64,000 bases of DNA from Megalonaias nervosa (GCA_016617855.1 JAECUM010004987.1:35001-99000); one strand, 5' to 3'; positions 1 to 13,245 are shown, numbered from the stretch's first letter. Program-made: numbers and translations. Notes: generated by a model not told the origin, from the letters alone.

Positions 1-2448
1 ATCGAGCATTTATCTTACTGAGTGGAACTGACTAGGCTGGATGCCTAAGGAATCATGTGGTAACTTATGCAGAGAGATACGGGAATGTTTGTTTATACGT
101 ACCGCTCACGTGTTAATTTAAGGTGAGGCGCTCTGAAGCGAGGGTGATGATCTATCAGATTAGGTCAGACTTAGACGTACATTACAGGGGTCGTTTGTAA
201 CTCGAGATAACAATTGTACCCAGATAGTCTAAATTTGTAAGGACCATTAACCATTAAGGTCACCTTATGTCAGAATTTATGCAGTGTTTGGATAGCTAGT
301 TTATGCTTTCTGAGTAACGAAAGTGAGAGAATTTTATATACCTATAGAAGGTGATACAAATAGAGACTGAGTGGTAATCTTGTCTTTCAGGGAAACAGCT
401 CTCTAGAACAGTCTGGGACAGTCCGAAAGACGGAAATCCAGATAATAGATCTTGCGGTTAGGATAGAGGATCAAGGAAGATCAAACGTATACACGTGAAG
501 GTGGGAAGACGTGGGATACACGGAGACAAAGACAGGAAGCGACACTAAGTGATGCAAATCAGGCGTGGACATTGTGCTCGTTTCACCACTCTCGTTATCA
601 TAATGAAATGAATCAATAATAGAACACTGCTATTGAAATTCTGTGAACGTAAATTTCTTTAAATTGAAGCTGACGCTATTAGTTTATGTTATTGATTAAA
701 TTGTTATTCTCTTGTCTAAAGGGGGCTCGTATTGTATTGTTTCTTCTCAATAGTTATGCTCAGTTCTCTGTTGACGTTCTATCTATCCACTCACACTGGG
801 CAATAAAATCGAGGGAGGTCATCCTCTAGATAACGATAGCCTAATCTAATTAACCACCCCTCTTTTGCGTAGCGGGGTCATCGTTACACTTCGTTACTGC
901 AATATATAACCTTTTGTTAGCAGCTTTAGTCAGAGTGTAAACATGACAACAAAAAGTATCAAGGTTCATAACTTATTTTAAAACGTAAATAATGCCAGCT
1001 TTTGCGACAGTCAACACCAATATAAATTGTTTATTTGCTTTCGATATTTTTATCGTTTAATTCATATGCGCATGCTAAACCAAGACTTTTACCACCTTTG
1101 TCGTTCTTGTCTGCATGGTTATTACGTTCTCTCCTTTTATTTCAAATAGTTTCATAATCATTGCGGTCTATCTCTGTATTATCTTTTTTCATTGGATAGA
1201 CGAGTTGCACATACATGCATCTTTGTTTAAAACATAGTCTATTTATTTTATATTTTGAATCAGCAAATAAACACACATAATTCTCTTAAAAGCTATTCTT
1301 CAACAGTTTTGACCGAATTGTCATCTCGTCCAAACTTGTAAGTAAACGGTCATTTTCTATTTATATCGCCATTGTTACTGTCATCTTAAACTCATGAAAT
1401 ATTTGGATTACCTTGCTTAGATCTGTTGAATTAAATACAACGTAGCTTTGCAGTAATATTCATCTTATGCCAAGAAATGTCAAATTATTTTTGTGTGTTC
1501 GCTACGACAGTGCTCAAAAGTATTTGGTTTTTCATTTGAGTATTTGCCACTTGTCTTTGATGTTTGACTTGTCCTCAAAACATTTTAATTTTGATTTTAG
1601 CTCTGTTGTATCTTATGTGTATGAATGGTCTTGTTACGGTTAAAATGACCCAAAGTTTGATGGATGTATTGTTGTTCTATTCTCTTTTCGTTTTTGCTGT
1701 TCTTGTAACACGATACGGAACATACAAAATGAGAGTGGTCCAGGAGAAATAATGGAATACCTACTCCAAGCATAATATGGGAACTATTTAATTTCCATCA
1801 CTTCGTATGTCGTTATCTTGTCTTTAGAAAGAAATACTTCGATCTAAACGATACACAATTTAAAATGATAAAACATATGTTGTGACTCAGAACATGAGGA
1901 AAAATAGCCATAAATGTATGCTGGCATATTTATTTATGTATGACAGAAGAATTCATCCGAAAAGTAGTATGCCATGCTACTGCGACAGTTGTAGACAGAT
2001 TATTCAAAATTTCAACAGTGCGTTCAGCTCTAGATCATATTCCATATAAACATCCACAAAAGTAACATAGGACCTGCATCTTCTGTCTCAGACGATATAC
2101 CTATAGGAAGCATTGTTTTTGACATTTCAACACTCAACACCCTACTCCCACCCCCAACCCCAAGAGATGAAAAGAAATTTTTAAAAACTCCCTACCCTCC
2201 ACAATACAAATTTTGTAAACAGTACGCTTCCTGGTTCAGCCACAAAATACTTTATTTTCAATTTTCAAAAATAAATAACCCACCACAACAACCAAAAAGT
2301 CGAATGAAAGATGATAGAACAAATATGAACGATAGACATAGACGTTTACAGAGACAATCACATTCTGAAAAATGATCGATATAATTTGTCCGGTCGTCTG
2401 CTACATAATAAACACAGATGAAAAGAATTGCAAGACCATGAAAGATCA
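1..2448. other. non-coding, no supported gene
   Basis: AT-rich sequence with only short open frames that show no domain, repeat pattern or splice-flanked exon I can recognise. A pyrimidine- and C-rich patch lies near 2140-2160. I see nothing else to annotate. Confidence 0.6.
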
Positions 2449-2456
2449 CTCTGATC

Positions 2457-2754
2457 TAGCGGTTCTCAACCTGTGAGCCGCAGCCCGCATGCGGCCCAAT
2501 TCGCACACTGACGTGGCCCACGTGACAGCCTATAATGCTGGCTTCCAGGGTTTGTTAGAGAGGAGCTGTGTAGAATTTAGCGGTATAACAGTATCGCATA
2601 TTAATTTATTGTATTACTACGATTACTATAAAATAGCAGATACAAAACAGTTTTAAATGGATACACAGGAAGTAAGTTGTGTGGGTGAGACCCACATAAC
2701 ACATGGAGACCTGCAAGTGTGGCTCACTGTGGTAAATTGGCAGAGAACCACTTA
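2457..2754. mobile_element. hAT-like MITE
   Basis: A 0.3-kb non-coding element. It begins with GCGGTTCTCAACCTG at about 2459 and ends with GAGAACCACTT near 2753, so its ends are short imperfect inverted repeats of the GGTTCTC type common in hAT non-autonomous elements. The 8 bases on the left (TCTGATCT) and right (TCTAATCT) match at 7 of 8 positions, as expected for an old hAT target duplication. No transposase is encoded. The exact ends are uncertain by 1-2 bases. Confidence 0.55.
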
Positions 2755-2762
2755 TCTAATCT

Positions 2763-4542
2763 ATAAAATCTACATGAGGATCGCTAGTAACGCAAATCTG
2801 TGAAGCAGCCATGACACAATTGTATTCCCCGGGCAATGACAAATGAAGTTTTCCCCAGAAAGATGATTACTAGACACAAATGTTAACATGTAATTCTGAA
2901 TCTGCTTTATACATGATACACCAAATTTCAATGTCAGAAGAAACGTCATCACTCCCGGACATCTTTAATTCAGATATTCCTATGGTTTTGACCCATATGC
3001 TGAAAGGATAGATGAATTTAATTATGTATGTCTATCATCCATTATTTAATTGCTTTTTAAACTATACGATCTAAAAATAAAATAACATTAAAACTTTAGA
3101 TAAACAATGAACTTCATATTGATAAAGAAAATCAACAAACTAACAAGCAGTTTGCAACATTTAACCGTGTCCATCAACTCAATTTGACGCTGCAGTTAAT
3201 AAAGCTTTACAACAAATATATAGGAACTATTTGTACCAGCACACTTGATATCACCGAAAAGCTTCCATGTTGAACCGCTTTAGGCGGCTCTCCCATCTTG
3301 AGCCCTACTTAAACTTCCATTCGCTAGGATAAGATCTGTGCTGATTGGCTGAAATGCAGTTGATGTAGGTCATCTTTGTTTTCTTACATTCATAATTAGC
3401 TAAGATCAGAGTCATCAAGGAAGCGATGACATTTTTTTTTTACCGTTTCCAATGTAAAAAGTTTCAGTGTTAGCCTCTATCTCCACAACAGACCCTCCAT
3501 CATTACTGACAATGAGTACGGCGTTTTTAGTTAGGTTATTTTTATATGCAACTTCGGTTTTTAAGGCATAAGTATGTATTACACGTGTGCAGTATATATT
3601 TTGCATTGAAATACTTTTAGACGATTATTTTGTAATCATATGCATGGTAATAGCCTAACAATGGCAAATTGATTCAAATATTTTGCCTCAGTATCTTTAT
3701 ACCGTTTGTCCCCATTAGCCCTAACCGTTTAAAGAATAGATACATAATGTACGTTTCATTGTTAGTTTCTTCTTTGTTATTTTAATGTTTGTTCATCCCA
3801 AATAGCTATCTGACGTGTTTGTCTACTTCATATGGCGTTGTGGGCTGCTTGTTTACCCATATACGAAGTAACATTTTCAAGATCTGATTGGTTAACAGAT
3901 TTGCTAGTGGGATGATATAAAATTTTAAAGTTGGTGATACTACAGTTTTCTTGTGGCTTTAAATAAATGGATTTCTCGCTTCTAACTTCTCTTAATGTAA
4001 CAGGCATGATGGATGAATGCACATTTATATTTAGATCATTTGCCAAGTATTTCATCCAGTTGAAACAAAATGTTATTTCCTATTAGCAAGCATCTTTGGT
4101 AACCAAGGTCCCGATATGATAACCCTATCTACACCTTGGCGTATCGAGCAGGTATTTCTGTGCTTTGGGTCTGTAAATTTCATTGGATGAGGCGGCAAAC
4201 CACTGATTTCAATCAAAATTACGTTGTTCAAATTTGAACACTGTCCATACATGACCGAGACAAAGAGAGCACAATACTTGACTGGACTGATAAATAATCA
4301 AGTTTCCACTGCCGGTCAGTGTTTGCACAAGTACCTTTCACTCAAATATACCTGTAATGTCTTCCCTCTGGTACGTAGTCATACTTTCGATGTTAAACTT
4401 ACAAAGTATCCTTTTTAGGTCAATTGCCTCCACTATTTTCGGCAGATGTACAATGCACCATGCTATTGGTTAGTTAGCATTACATGCTAAGGGAGGCAAA
4501 TCATGAAATCCAATAGATGTCGCTAGGACAAAGCACCAATAT
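2763..4542. other. non-coding, no supported gene
   Basis: No convincing ORF. A short GCCTCC/GGAGGC inverted pair lies at about 4430-4497, just left of the next MITE; it may be the remains of another small element, but this is weak. Confidence 0.5.
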
Positions 4543-4994
4543 GGCCATAGAACACAATTAATTTTACTATATATTCTCTACATTTGTTTCTCAGTACTGA
4601 ACTTTCCACTGTGTGACAATCAATACAAATGATATGTCAATCTAAAATACCTTCAAAGATGACTTTACGGTGAAGTTCTTGTCAGGGGTTGACCTGCATT
4701 TTTTTGAGAGGCTGAATTGTAAACAAAACACCATGCAATGGAACACAGATTTCACTTCCGGATCATCACCAAGGCCTTATTACTCACTGTGCACTGTCGC
4801 CGAAATACACACAGACAACCACACCATAAGCTCATATTCTAAAGAATAAACAATTGCCTTTAAATCCTTACCAAGAATGCCTAAATCTAACTCTTGTATC
4901 ACCACCAAACGGAGACAGGAAAAAAATGATCTAAAATAGACTGGGACTACATTCGTGGGTACTGAACCGGAACTATTAATTGTGACCTAAGGCC
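4543..4994 (+). mobile_element. 452-bp MITE family, copy 1
   Basis: This segment recurs almost identically at 7801-8252, with about five differences over 452 bp. It has imperfect inverted ends: it starts GGCCATAGAACACAATTAAT, and the reverse complement of its end reads GGCCTTAGGTCACAATTAAT. That favours a non-autonomous DNA transposon over a pair of LTRs. No ORF of note. I could not define a target-site duplication. The near-identity of the copies implies recent movement or a recent local duplication. Confidence 0.7.
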
Positions 4995-6340
4995 TGAAAG
5001 GCCCAATTTGTATGGCCAATTTTAGTCAAACTTTTATACTTGCATGCCACACTTATTTCAACTTTAAACATGAAGTCTTTTGGAATTTCCTTGCAAGCAA
5101 GACATGTGACAGCTGTCAGAAAGTGTGTAGTGGTGGTGTTCCACAGGGTGCAAGTTGTGGTCCAAGTGTTCTTGAGAAACCAAAACTAAATTTGCTATAT
5201 CTTCCTTAATTACAGGAATTTTTCAATGCAGTAAAAACCTAAATGTAATACATGATAAGGCCTGTCTGAAAATATGTTTGAAATTTAAAAATAATGATAT
5301 ATTAAATTTTAATGGAAATTTAAATAAACATTTAAATTTTAAAAACTAAATTTTTAAAAAAATTAAATTTTCACACAAGTTATAAGATTCATTTTGACAA
5401 ATTTAAGGCAGCAAAGTTGATTAATGAATGGTATTTAAAACAAATGGTAGTTTGGGTCTGTACAACTGATAACATTTTTCCGAGGGGTACTGAAGCATGA
5501 TAGCTCACAGTGATTTTGGCAGCAAATTGCAATATGCCTATCCAGATGCATATAGGTGTACACACTAAAGAAACAATGACAGGTGCTATGTTCCACATTT
5601 ATTGTGTCAGGTACTTGGGCAGTTGTTTGTATAGCTAATAGTGCACTCAAATTTAAAGTTTTGGTGGGACCACTACCATGTTTTATAGCAAAAATGCATT
5701 CCATTTTAATGTCGATAACTACAAAAGTCAACAATGTGATAGGAAAATACAGTTTCAGGGAGGTTCCACCTTACTGAACCATGGTGCGAATCTCTCTCAT
5801 GAAGATCTAAGCCACGTCTTTGAGGTGCTGTATATCAGTGTGCTGATATGAACTAATCTTGGTCACTTATAGCAGTACACTGCACATGTCCTTTATGAGA
5901 CCTTGCTATCACCACCGGACTACTGGAGAGCTTCCAAACTGATCCAACTCTAACACTTTGTTCCAGATACCAGGCCAGACCTGAAAATATATAACATGTT
6001 TCACTTAATTCTAGAAAACTGTAAGATGTAGGCAAATGAAATTAAAATGTGTTGGATATGGTGATTTCAAAATAACATTCAGGTTGCAAACATGGGAAAA
6101 AATAGTAAACTTTACAGAGTGACACTCAGAAATGTGAAGCAATGGGCATGTATTAAAGTGATAAATGCATCCTAAAAAATAGATGATGTTTCTACAAGCA
6201 TATTTAGCCATTTACAGGTTAAATAACTAATCAGGTAGAGTATGTATCATCAAGTTTAAGGCAATGTTGGAACGGTGAGGTTTGATCATTGGTGCAAACA
6301 TTAGTACATACCAGTATACTGGAAAGTCAAATGACAATGT
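4995..6340. other. non-coding; AT-rich block
   Basis: Lies between the two MITE copies. 5270-5375 is almost pure A/T with repeated AAATTTAAA words. A compositionally similar, roughly inverted block occurs at 7605-7735 near the other end of the inter-MITE interval. No gene is supported. Confidence 0.45.
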
Positions 6341-6364
6341 ACCAAATTAAAATTTATTACTATA

Positions 6365-7075
6365 AGCAATCTTATTCATGAGGAAAATAACAATTTTGGA
6401 TATTGCGAGTGAATACAGCCAAATGTGGCCACACATATCAACTATAGGTACCAACAGATCCTATATCATCAACCAAATGTGAAATTCTGATCCCCAAAAC
6501 TTGTAAACAAGGATGGACATTTGCATGTGTGGGATATATGCAATGTACTTATTAAAATCACATGTGCAAACATAATTCAAATGATCTGTTTGAACATTTT
6601 TAGTCTATTTTTAAGAGTGTTGGTTACCAGTTATTAAGCTCAATGATTCAATGGAATCAGATATCAGCTGATGCTGCAATACCGCACTCTGTCAAAGTAC
6701 TAAATTGAAATATGTTACCATACAGAGGCATATTCATGATGAAAATAACATCTTGGATATTTGAAGTGCACACAGCCAGAACTGAGCCTTACAGGTTCAC
6801 TATAGGTACTATGTCAGCCTATATGATGTACTGAATGTCAACTTTTGATCCCAAACATTCTAAAATATATGCATATTTGTTCATGTCAGCTATGTAACCA
6901 TGTTAAGATTAGTTGTACAAAGTTAAATTCAAATAATCTGTTTGAATATTTCTTATGTAATCTTTAGAGTGTCAGTTAACAAATATTATTAGTAATTAAT
7001 AATGCATAAAGCAAAATGGATCATTAGAATTCCCATAATATCATCTAGGCCACAATGCCGCACTACATCAATCAA
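6365..7075 (+). repeat. diverged tandem duplication, two units of ~350 bp
   Basis: Unit 1 (about 6365-6695) and unit 2 (about 6728-7075) share an ordered set of words: TTCATGA.GAAAATAACA, CTATAGGTAC, TGATCCC.AAAC, AATTCAAAT.ATCTGTTTGAA, AGAGTGT..GTTA and AATGCCGCACT or its variant. Identity is moderate. No coding potential. Confidence 0.6.
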
Positions 7076-7079
7076 TATC

Positions 7080-7800
7080 TTAAGGAAACTGAACAATAAA
7101 ATGGAATGCATTCTGTGTTCAACTTACATCCTTTTGCTGTTTTCTTACATGCAAGGGTACATATACCTGGGGAAAGTATATTTTATCCCTTTGACCTGTA
7201 TTTCATTCTCTGACAGCTTAATATGATTTTGTAGAGAACTTGAGCAGGTTCTAGAATAAAGTCTTCATCTCTGTCCTCTCACTAAATACCCTATAACTAT
7301 GTTTATAAACAATTACTGATAGCTATACAAGCAGATATGTGTTACTCAGGAAGTCACCCCATCATAAACACATAAATTAACTGCTTGGACCCCAAATAAA
7401 TAGTTTCAATGACCTAAAGGTACAATACAAAATAGAATTTTGTCTTCATGTATTTTAAATGAAGGTCTCATTTTGACTTACAAAGATATTTTCTCTGATA
7501 AAATTTGACAAATATCCATCATTTGAGCTTGTATATGGTGTAGGACTATATACATGCTGATATCATTTAATATCATTCCCAATAAATATTATATATGTGC
7601 ATTTTTGGTGGAAAAATTTTATTTTTTAATTTTTTTTTTAAATTTCATTTAAATTTTTAAAATAAAAATCAATTTTTTATTTTAATTTCATTCTTATATT
7701 TTTAAAGTCATTATACATAACATATTAAAATTTCATGTGTCTATCATTGATAATAAAGATTTTATACCAGTTTAAACTTTACTCAAATACTGCACTGACA
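7080..7800. other. non-coding; AT-rich block at 7605-7735
   Basis: Nothing coding. The T-rich block at 7605-7735 looks like a partial reverse complement of the A-rich block near 5280-5375, so the 5.3-7.7 kb segment may itself be an element with AT-rich inverted ends. This is inferred by eye only. Confidence 0.4.
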
Positions 7801-8252
7801 GGCCATAGAACACAATTAATTTTACTATATATTCTCTACATTTGTTTCTCAGTACTGAACTTTCCACTGTGTGACAATCAATACAAATCATATGTCAATC
7901 TAAAATACCTTCAAAGATGACTTTACGGTGAAGTTCTTGTCAGGGGTTGACCTGCATTTTTTTGAGAGGCTGAATTGTAAACAAAACACCATGCAATGGA
8001 ACACAGATTTCACTTCCGGATCATCACCAAGGCCTTATTACTCACTGTGCACTGTCGCCGAAATACACACAGACAACCACACCATAAGCTCATATTCTAA
8101 AGAATAAACAATTGCCTTTAAATCCTTACCAAGAATGCCTAAATCTAACTCTTGTATCGCCACCAAACGGAGACAGGAAAAAATGATCTAAAAATAGACT
8201 GGGACTACATTCGTGGGTACTGAACCGGAACTAGTAATTGTGACCTAAGGCC
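7801..8252 (+). mobile_element. 452-bp MITE family, copy 2
   Basis: Same orientation and nearly identical to 4543-4994, including the GGCC..TAG..CACAATTA inverted ends. A third, diverged and end-truncated copy lies at about 22187-22580. Confidence 0.7.
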
Positions 8253-8653
8253 AGAAGGTTTCAAGCAGTTGTTCTTGCCTTGGGGTGATGCTGTTTCCAC
8301 GCATGCGTTAGCGATTTAAAAATAAGGTCATTAATAGATGTATACATTGGTGTTCTGTTCTGACAGAGATTATTACTAAAAAGTGAGTGCTCTGAAGGAT
8401 TTAACACCATGGGTCAAAAGAAGAGGGTTTTTAGTTACCATTAGCATACCAAGGTCAGGCGAAATAAATTTATTAGTTACTAGCAAGCGTCCGGTAAGTC
8501 AGAACTGATGGGGAGTTTAACACAGCGTAAAACTTCAGTATGGAATACAGCCTAACAACGCTTGTCTCCGTGGTCAGAAAAAAAAAAAAAACGAAGACCT
8601 ACTTGTTGGTCTAAGTCAAAGATATGGGAGCGGAATGAATCATACTTGATAGT

Positions 8654-8715
<62 letters not shown>

Positions 8716-8844
8716 AATACGAAAAAATAATATTATCATATAAGTTAAAGGGTGTTTTAAATCATACTCTACAGAGATTCGAAACCTGGTCTGCGAGTTA
8801 CAGCATCCATTGCACAAACCCCTATATCATCTCGACCATGCACT
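8253..8844. other. non-coding with poly-A run and (CT)n
   Basis: Contains an A-run at about 8579-8591 and a (CT)n microsatellite at 8659-8712. Reading frames across the (CT)n are low-complexity artefacts. The word at 8813-8840 recurs inverted at about 10371-10400. Confidence 0.55.
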
Positions 8845-9068
8845 TATATGCACATGTTATGAAAAGTTCGTTTTTATCATAACCTTCTTCTCATTCCATG
8901 CTATGAGAAGGAAATACTCGTAACTTTAAGAGATGTCTTTGCCCATGATTAGAGAGAGAGAGAGAGAAGAAAGTTTGGGCTCTCTTAAAGATGAAGGTGG
9001 TACGCATAATGGTGTAGATACGGCTACATCTGGGGAATTTGGCGATGCAAGAGGTAGCGGAAATCGAC

Positions 9069-9711
9069 TGTAAGAAAGACGAACGAAACCCTCTGATTCT
9101 TTTGACACAGTGGACTTTATTTAAATAATTGATATATAATACTACATTCTAGGGATACACCTCATACAGACTTTATATTTAAAATACAAGAAATACATAT
9201 AAAATTATACTTTCTTTCGAACTTACCAACTTCATTCATTTGTGTAAATTTCTGTGTATTACAGATAATTAAATATCGATTGAATTCATGATAGCCAAAG
9301 AGTATAAAATTCAATAGTTGTGATTAAAGCAACAATCATTTTGAAGAAATGAATTTTACTAAATTTAAAATAGAATACTAATTTAAAATAGATTACTAAA
9401 TATTTTGCTCTATTACTTAAAGAATATTGTATTTCCAAATTAAATCTAAACATGAAGTTGGTAGCGAATTTGTCTTTTCCAATAATAATTACCACAAATA
9501 CAAATGAATATAAATTCTTTAAAACAACTAAACATTCCATTACATTATAATATAAAATAAAAGAACTCACAAGAATGTTGCAAAACTATGAAGTTTACCG
9601 CAGAAATCTCTAACATTAAAAGTACTTATTCTTTAAAGAATTTTACGAACACAACGATTCTTACCTGTAAGAAAGACGAACGAAACCTTCTGATTCTTTG
9701 ACAGAGCGGAC
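9069..9711 (+). repeat. ~550-bp insert flanked by a 45-bp direct duplication
   Basis: The word CTGTAAGAAAGACGAACGAA, with the following CTGATTCTTT.GACA..G.GGAC, occurs at about 9069-9113 and again at 9667-9711. The AT-rich DNA between them is absent from the inverted partner arm. The left arm was therefore interrupted by an insertion accompanied by a long direct duplication, or by unequal exchange. Confidence 0.55.
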
Positions 9712-10496
9712 TGATTCGCACAAGCGCGCTTCTTTATTTATACTGATCTGAACGTGCTCCCAGCCAAATATGGAACTGTTGGGCCCTTGTGCGTCCGTCT
9801 CGAATCAGAAGGAGGCTCTCGTCTATTCTTAATGGAAGCGAGTGTGTTTCTCTTACGTCAGAATTTGCATCATCAGCTATTTTGTTTCAGACAAACGCTA
9901 AGTCTTATATCTTACTCAGTCAGAAAAAAATGTTAAGAATCTGGTCACGAAGTACTACACAATTTAGGAATACTAGTTTTGCCGACTTGGCATACAGAAA
10001 CAAAATGTATATAGTTGTAATAGGAAAATAAATGAAGTTAATCTCAATATATTTTAGTGAAAATTACTTCCAATATAATTTAATGAAAAATTACTTTAAT
10101 ACAATTTAGAGGAAATTTCAATGTTATTACTTTTACTCAAAAATTCTGTCCTAATACACAATAAATGATGCTATAAAGTCGGTGTTATAAGCATTCATGC
10201 GCAGCGGATGCACCCTATGTGGACCCAGTAAATCTACGTACACAATCACTCTGGATTCCTACAATACAAAAAGGTTATAGGTGGTTATTGTAGAGTATTA
10301 CAAACATACCCCAAAGAGAGCAAATTAAAATTTTCTAACCTGTATGACTCATTTTGTTTGGTGACGAGTGCATGGTCGAGATGATATAGGGGTTGGTGCC
10401 TACAGGCAAGGCTATAAATACCCTAACCGGAGGACCCAGGTACTAGGATACAAATTAATATTCTCTAACCATAATGATAATATTATTTATTAATAG

Positions 10497-10544
10497 TATG
10501 TATGTATGTATGTATGTATGTATGTATGTATGTATGTATGTATG
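10497..10544 (+). repeat. (GTAT)n microsatellite
   Basis: Uninterrupted tetranucleotide repeat of about 12 units. Confidence 0.95.
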
Positions 10545-10574
10545 TTATATTGAGAAATCAAAAAACCAATAATA

Positions 10575-10909
10575 ATGCCTACAAATAGGAAAAGAGTGCT
10601 AAGCAGTCCTTCTAAAGAAGGGGTTCAGGAACGAAAAGATCCCACACCTATAAGGAAGAAAACTCCTTTGACTGAGATTCCAAGACAGAAAAAACCAATA
10701 TACGAGTACCTTGCTAGGAGATGACTGAACGTACAGGGGACATAGACAGAAGAACAAATACAAATGCCTGAATAAAATGACTTAGACAGAAATAGAAAGG
10801 TATATAATGGAAACGGCGCGGACATTTAGATGAAGATGACGAGGCCGAAAGCAAGGATTAAAATGAAATAGACGAAACTGAAGACAAGGATAGTGAGGGC
10901 CGAGATTAG
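10575..10909 (+). pseudogene. decayed small ORF, basic N-terminus and acidic C-terminus
   Basis: From ATG 10575 there are 49 codons before the first stop, rich in Lys/Arg with repeated S/T-P motifs (SSPSKE, PTPIRKKTPL). Past this stop, other frames give Glu/Asp-rich text (DEDDEAESKD, ETEDKDSEGRD) up to about 10909. The contrast between a basic head and acidic tail, and the lack of low-complexity DNA, suggest a real but dead coding sequence, possibly carried by the surrounding inverted-arm element. No family is recognised and confidence is low. Confidence 0.25.
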
Positions 10910-10984
10910 TAGTAAGTTGAAACTTTAAATATAGAGCTGTATATATTTTTTAATAAAAGAAACCAGACTAGTATGCTATTAAAA

Positions 10985-11455
10985 ACAGATTTCAGCTATA
11001 TGTATTTATATAGCAAATATTTAGAATATTACCACGAATACAGAACAATGACGCAATGAAATTTTTTATTTCATTGCTTCCTTTAAACTGATAAACTCTT
11101 TTATCAGCATCCTCGACGATCCGGGAATGGTATCTGTAAGACAATCTCTGCTCTCCAAGCTTCATGAATGGCTGTCGATAGGGCATTGGGAAAAAAAGGG
11201 AATTAGATCAGTATATTTATAAAAATATCCGTTTCCTTTATATGTCTTTATACAAGAAATATTTAGAATAGATTTATTAATACGAATACGGAATTAGAAC
11301 ATAACAGAATATTTTACTTTATTGCTTCTTTTACAATGATAAATTTGTTATAAATAATGTCGACAGTCCGGGAATGGCTTCTGTGAGAGAATTTCGACCC
11401 TCCACACATACTGAACGGGGCTGTCGATTGGCACTGGAAAAGAAAAGAAATACTT
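10985..11455. repeat. tandem duplication, two ~220-bp units
   Basis: Units at about 10985-11200 and 11230-11455 share AATATTTAGAATA, ATTGCTTC.TTTA, AGTCCGGGAATGG (GATCCGGGAATGG in unit 1) and GGCTGTCGAT. Both lie in the core of the foldback-like element. Confidence 0.6.
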
Positions 11456-11673
11456 CACATTGCTGTTTCTACAGGAATTAAACCTTTAAATTTCTTATGT
11501 TTCAACTAGTTTATTTCAACTTGTTGCGGATGCTTGAAAATATTTGTATTGACCTAGAAATCGACGAGCGATAACGACATCTATTGTTTAATGTTCATTT
11601 TAAGTAGGCGCAATTTGTATCCCGGATATTTCATTGTCATAGTAGTATTATAGGCTATTAAGCAAATTTAGAG

Positions 11674-11701
11674 AAAAACCGTTGCAAAAGCAACGGTTTT
11701 T
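11674..11701. other. perfect 12-bp hairpin
   Basis: AAAAACCGTTGC, a four-base AAAA loop, then GCAACGGTTTTT. The stem is perfect, GC in the middle and A/T at the base, and is followed by a T-rich stretch. Isolated from any gene I can see. It could be the subterminal hairpin of a small transposon. Confidence 0.7.
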
Positions 11702-11820
11702 GTGTTTTATTTGTTTGTCTTGTCTATGTTTTGTATTTGCCTTTGAAAAAGACTCATTAAGAGTAGAAAGCGCTCAGGCTAGTTAGATACTAGTTTTGCA
11801 CTGTTCCTTGTCAGTTTATT

Positions 11821-11927
<107 letters not shown>

Positions 11928-12450
11928 CAGAGAAATAAAACAAAGGCAACGATGTATCCATATGTATCTAATAAATATAGATATATTATTACAGAAAATA
12001 TAAATTGGTTATTTAGGAATAAATAAGTCTCAAACGACCATAATAGAAAACATGACTGAACAAAAGCCTGTCCTAACAAAAGAAAACCAGATAGCAGACA
12101 TATCATTCTAGCATACACATAGCACACAACGACATTAGGACGATCGGTTGCCACGATCACTAAAAACTTGGGACTATGTTGTGGAAACCATCCACAGACG
12201 GTTATGTCAATGGGCTGGAGTACATATCATATAACAATTTATCAAGTATTGGTAGAAAGAAGGAGACAGAGGACCTGTTTATGCAAACAAAAAAAAGAAG
12301 ATAAAAATAGCATTAAAGAGAAATACCTGCAAAAAAAACAAAAAACAATTATGTAAATAAATTTTTATCTCAAAATTATATTTGATATTTTACTGGAAAA
12401 AAAGCATACAATAACACAAAAACCTTTATATGTTTAGGAAAAGCCCAAAG

Positions 12451-12505
12451 GGGGGACACACCTGAGGCCAATAGCTTATCATAGCTAAAGGAAGCAGGTG
12501 TGCCC
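12451..12505. other. imperfect ~55-nt stem-loop
   Basis: CACACCTG (12457-12464) pairs with CAGGTGTG (12495-12502), extended by flanking G/C bases; an inner AGCT/AGCT pair (12473-12476 and 12483-12486) sits around a small loop. It could be a transposon terminus or a chance structure. No gene nearby. Confidence 0.35.
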
Positions 12506-13200
12506 ACAAATAAAATGACCTTAAATTGTTTGTGATAAACATATTAGGACAGAATTTTTGTAGTAAAAGTATTAAGATTGAAATTTTCTCTAAATTGTAT
12601 TAAAATTAATTTTTCATTAAATTATATTGAAAGCAATTTTCCACTAAAATATATTGAGATTATTTTTATTTATTTCTGTACTACAACTGTATACTATTTT
12701 AACAAAGATTGCGCTTTTACAAGCAAGTGCAAAACCTCTTGTACTATGAAATACATTTCTCTTATATCCAAAAGTCAGCAATTTTTGGACTCGGTTGTAA
12801 GATGCCGAACGGGTAAATTCTTTTTGGACGAGTAAGCTAGAAGATTCACGCGTTTCTTAAAAGCGAATAAGTCGATGCAGCAGAATTGTCAGTCTGATGA
12901 CGTACACAGACGCAGACAGAATCAGTAGGAGAGACGGGAGCCTCGTTCTGATTCGAAATGAATGAACACAAAGTACCTAGACGAATGTTTATATTTGGCC
13001 GTAAGGATACGTTCAAAATTGCATATAAATTGAGAACAAGCTTGCGCAAAATCAGTTCAGTCATCGAGAATCAGAAGACTCCGTCTTTCCTTACAGCGAC
13101 TCTATTACCTCACGTACCTCCCGCATCGCATTTTCCCCAAGATGTAGCCGTATCTACACCATTAGGAGTGACACCTCTTTTAAGAGGGCCTGAACACACA

Positions 13201-13245
<45 letters not shown>

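Noticed and set aside
5435..5777. Overlapping 99- and 64-codon frames on opposite strands
   Set aside because: No recognisable family; overlap on both strands and AT-rich surroundings indicate chance.
4543..8252. Interpretation of the two 452-bp repeats as LTRs of a small retrotransposon
   Set aside because: Each repeat has its own inverted ends (GGCC..TAG..CACAATTA), no TG..CA ends, and the interval has no primer site or purine tract.
8562..8882. ORF of 106 codons across (CT)n, and similar frames over (AT)n tracts at 11.8, 28.0 and 30.3 kb
   Set aside because: Low-complexity dinucleotide translation (Ser-Leu, Ile-Tyr); no conserved sequence outside the repeat.
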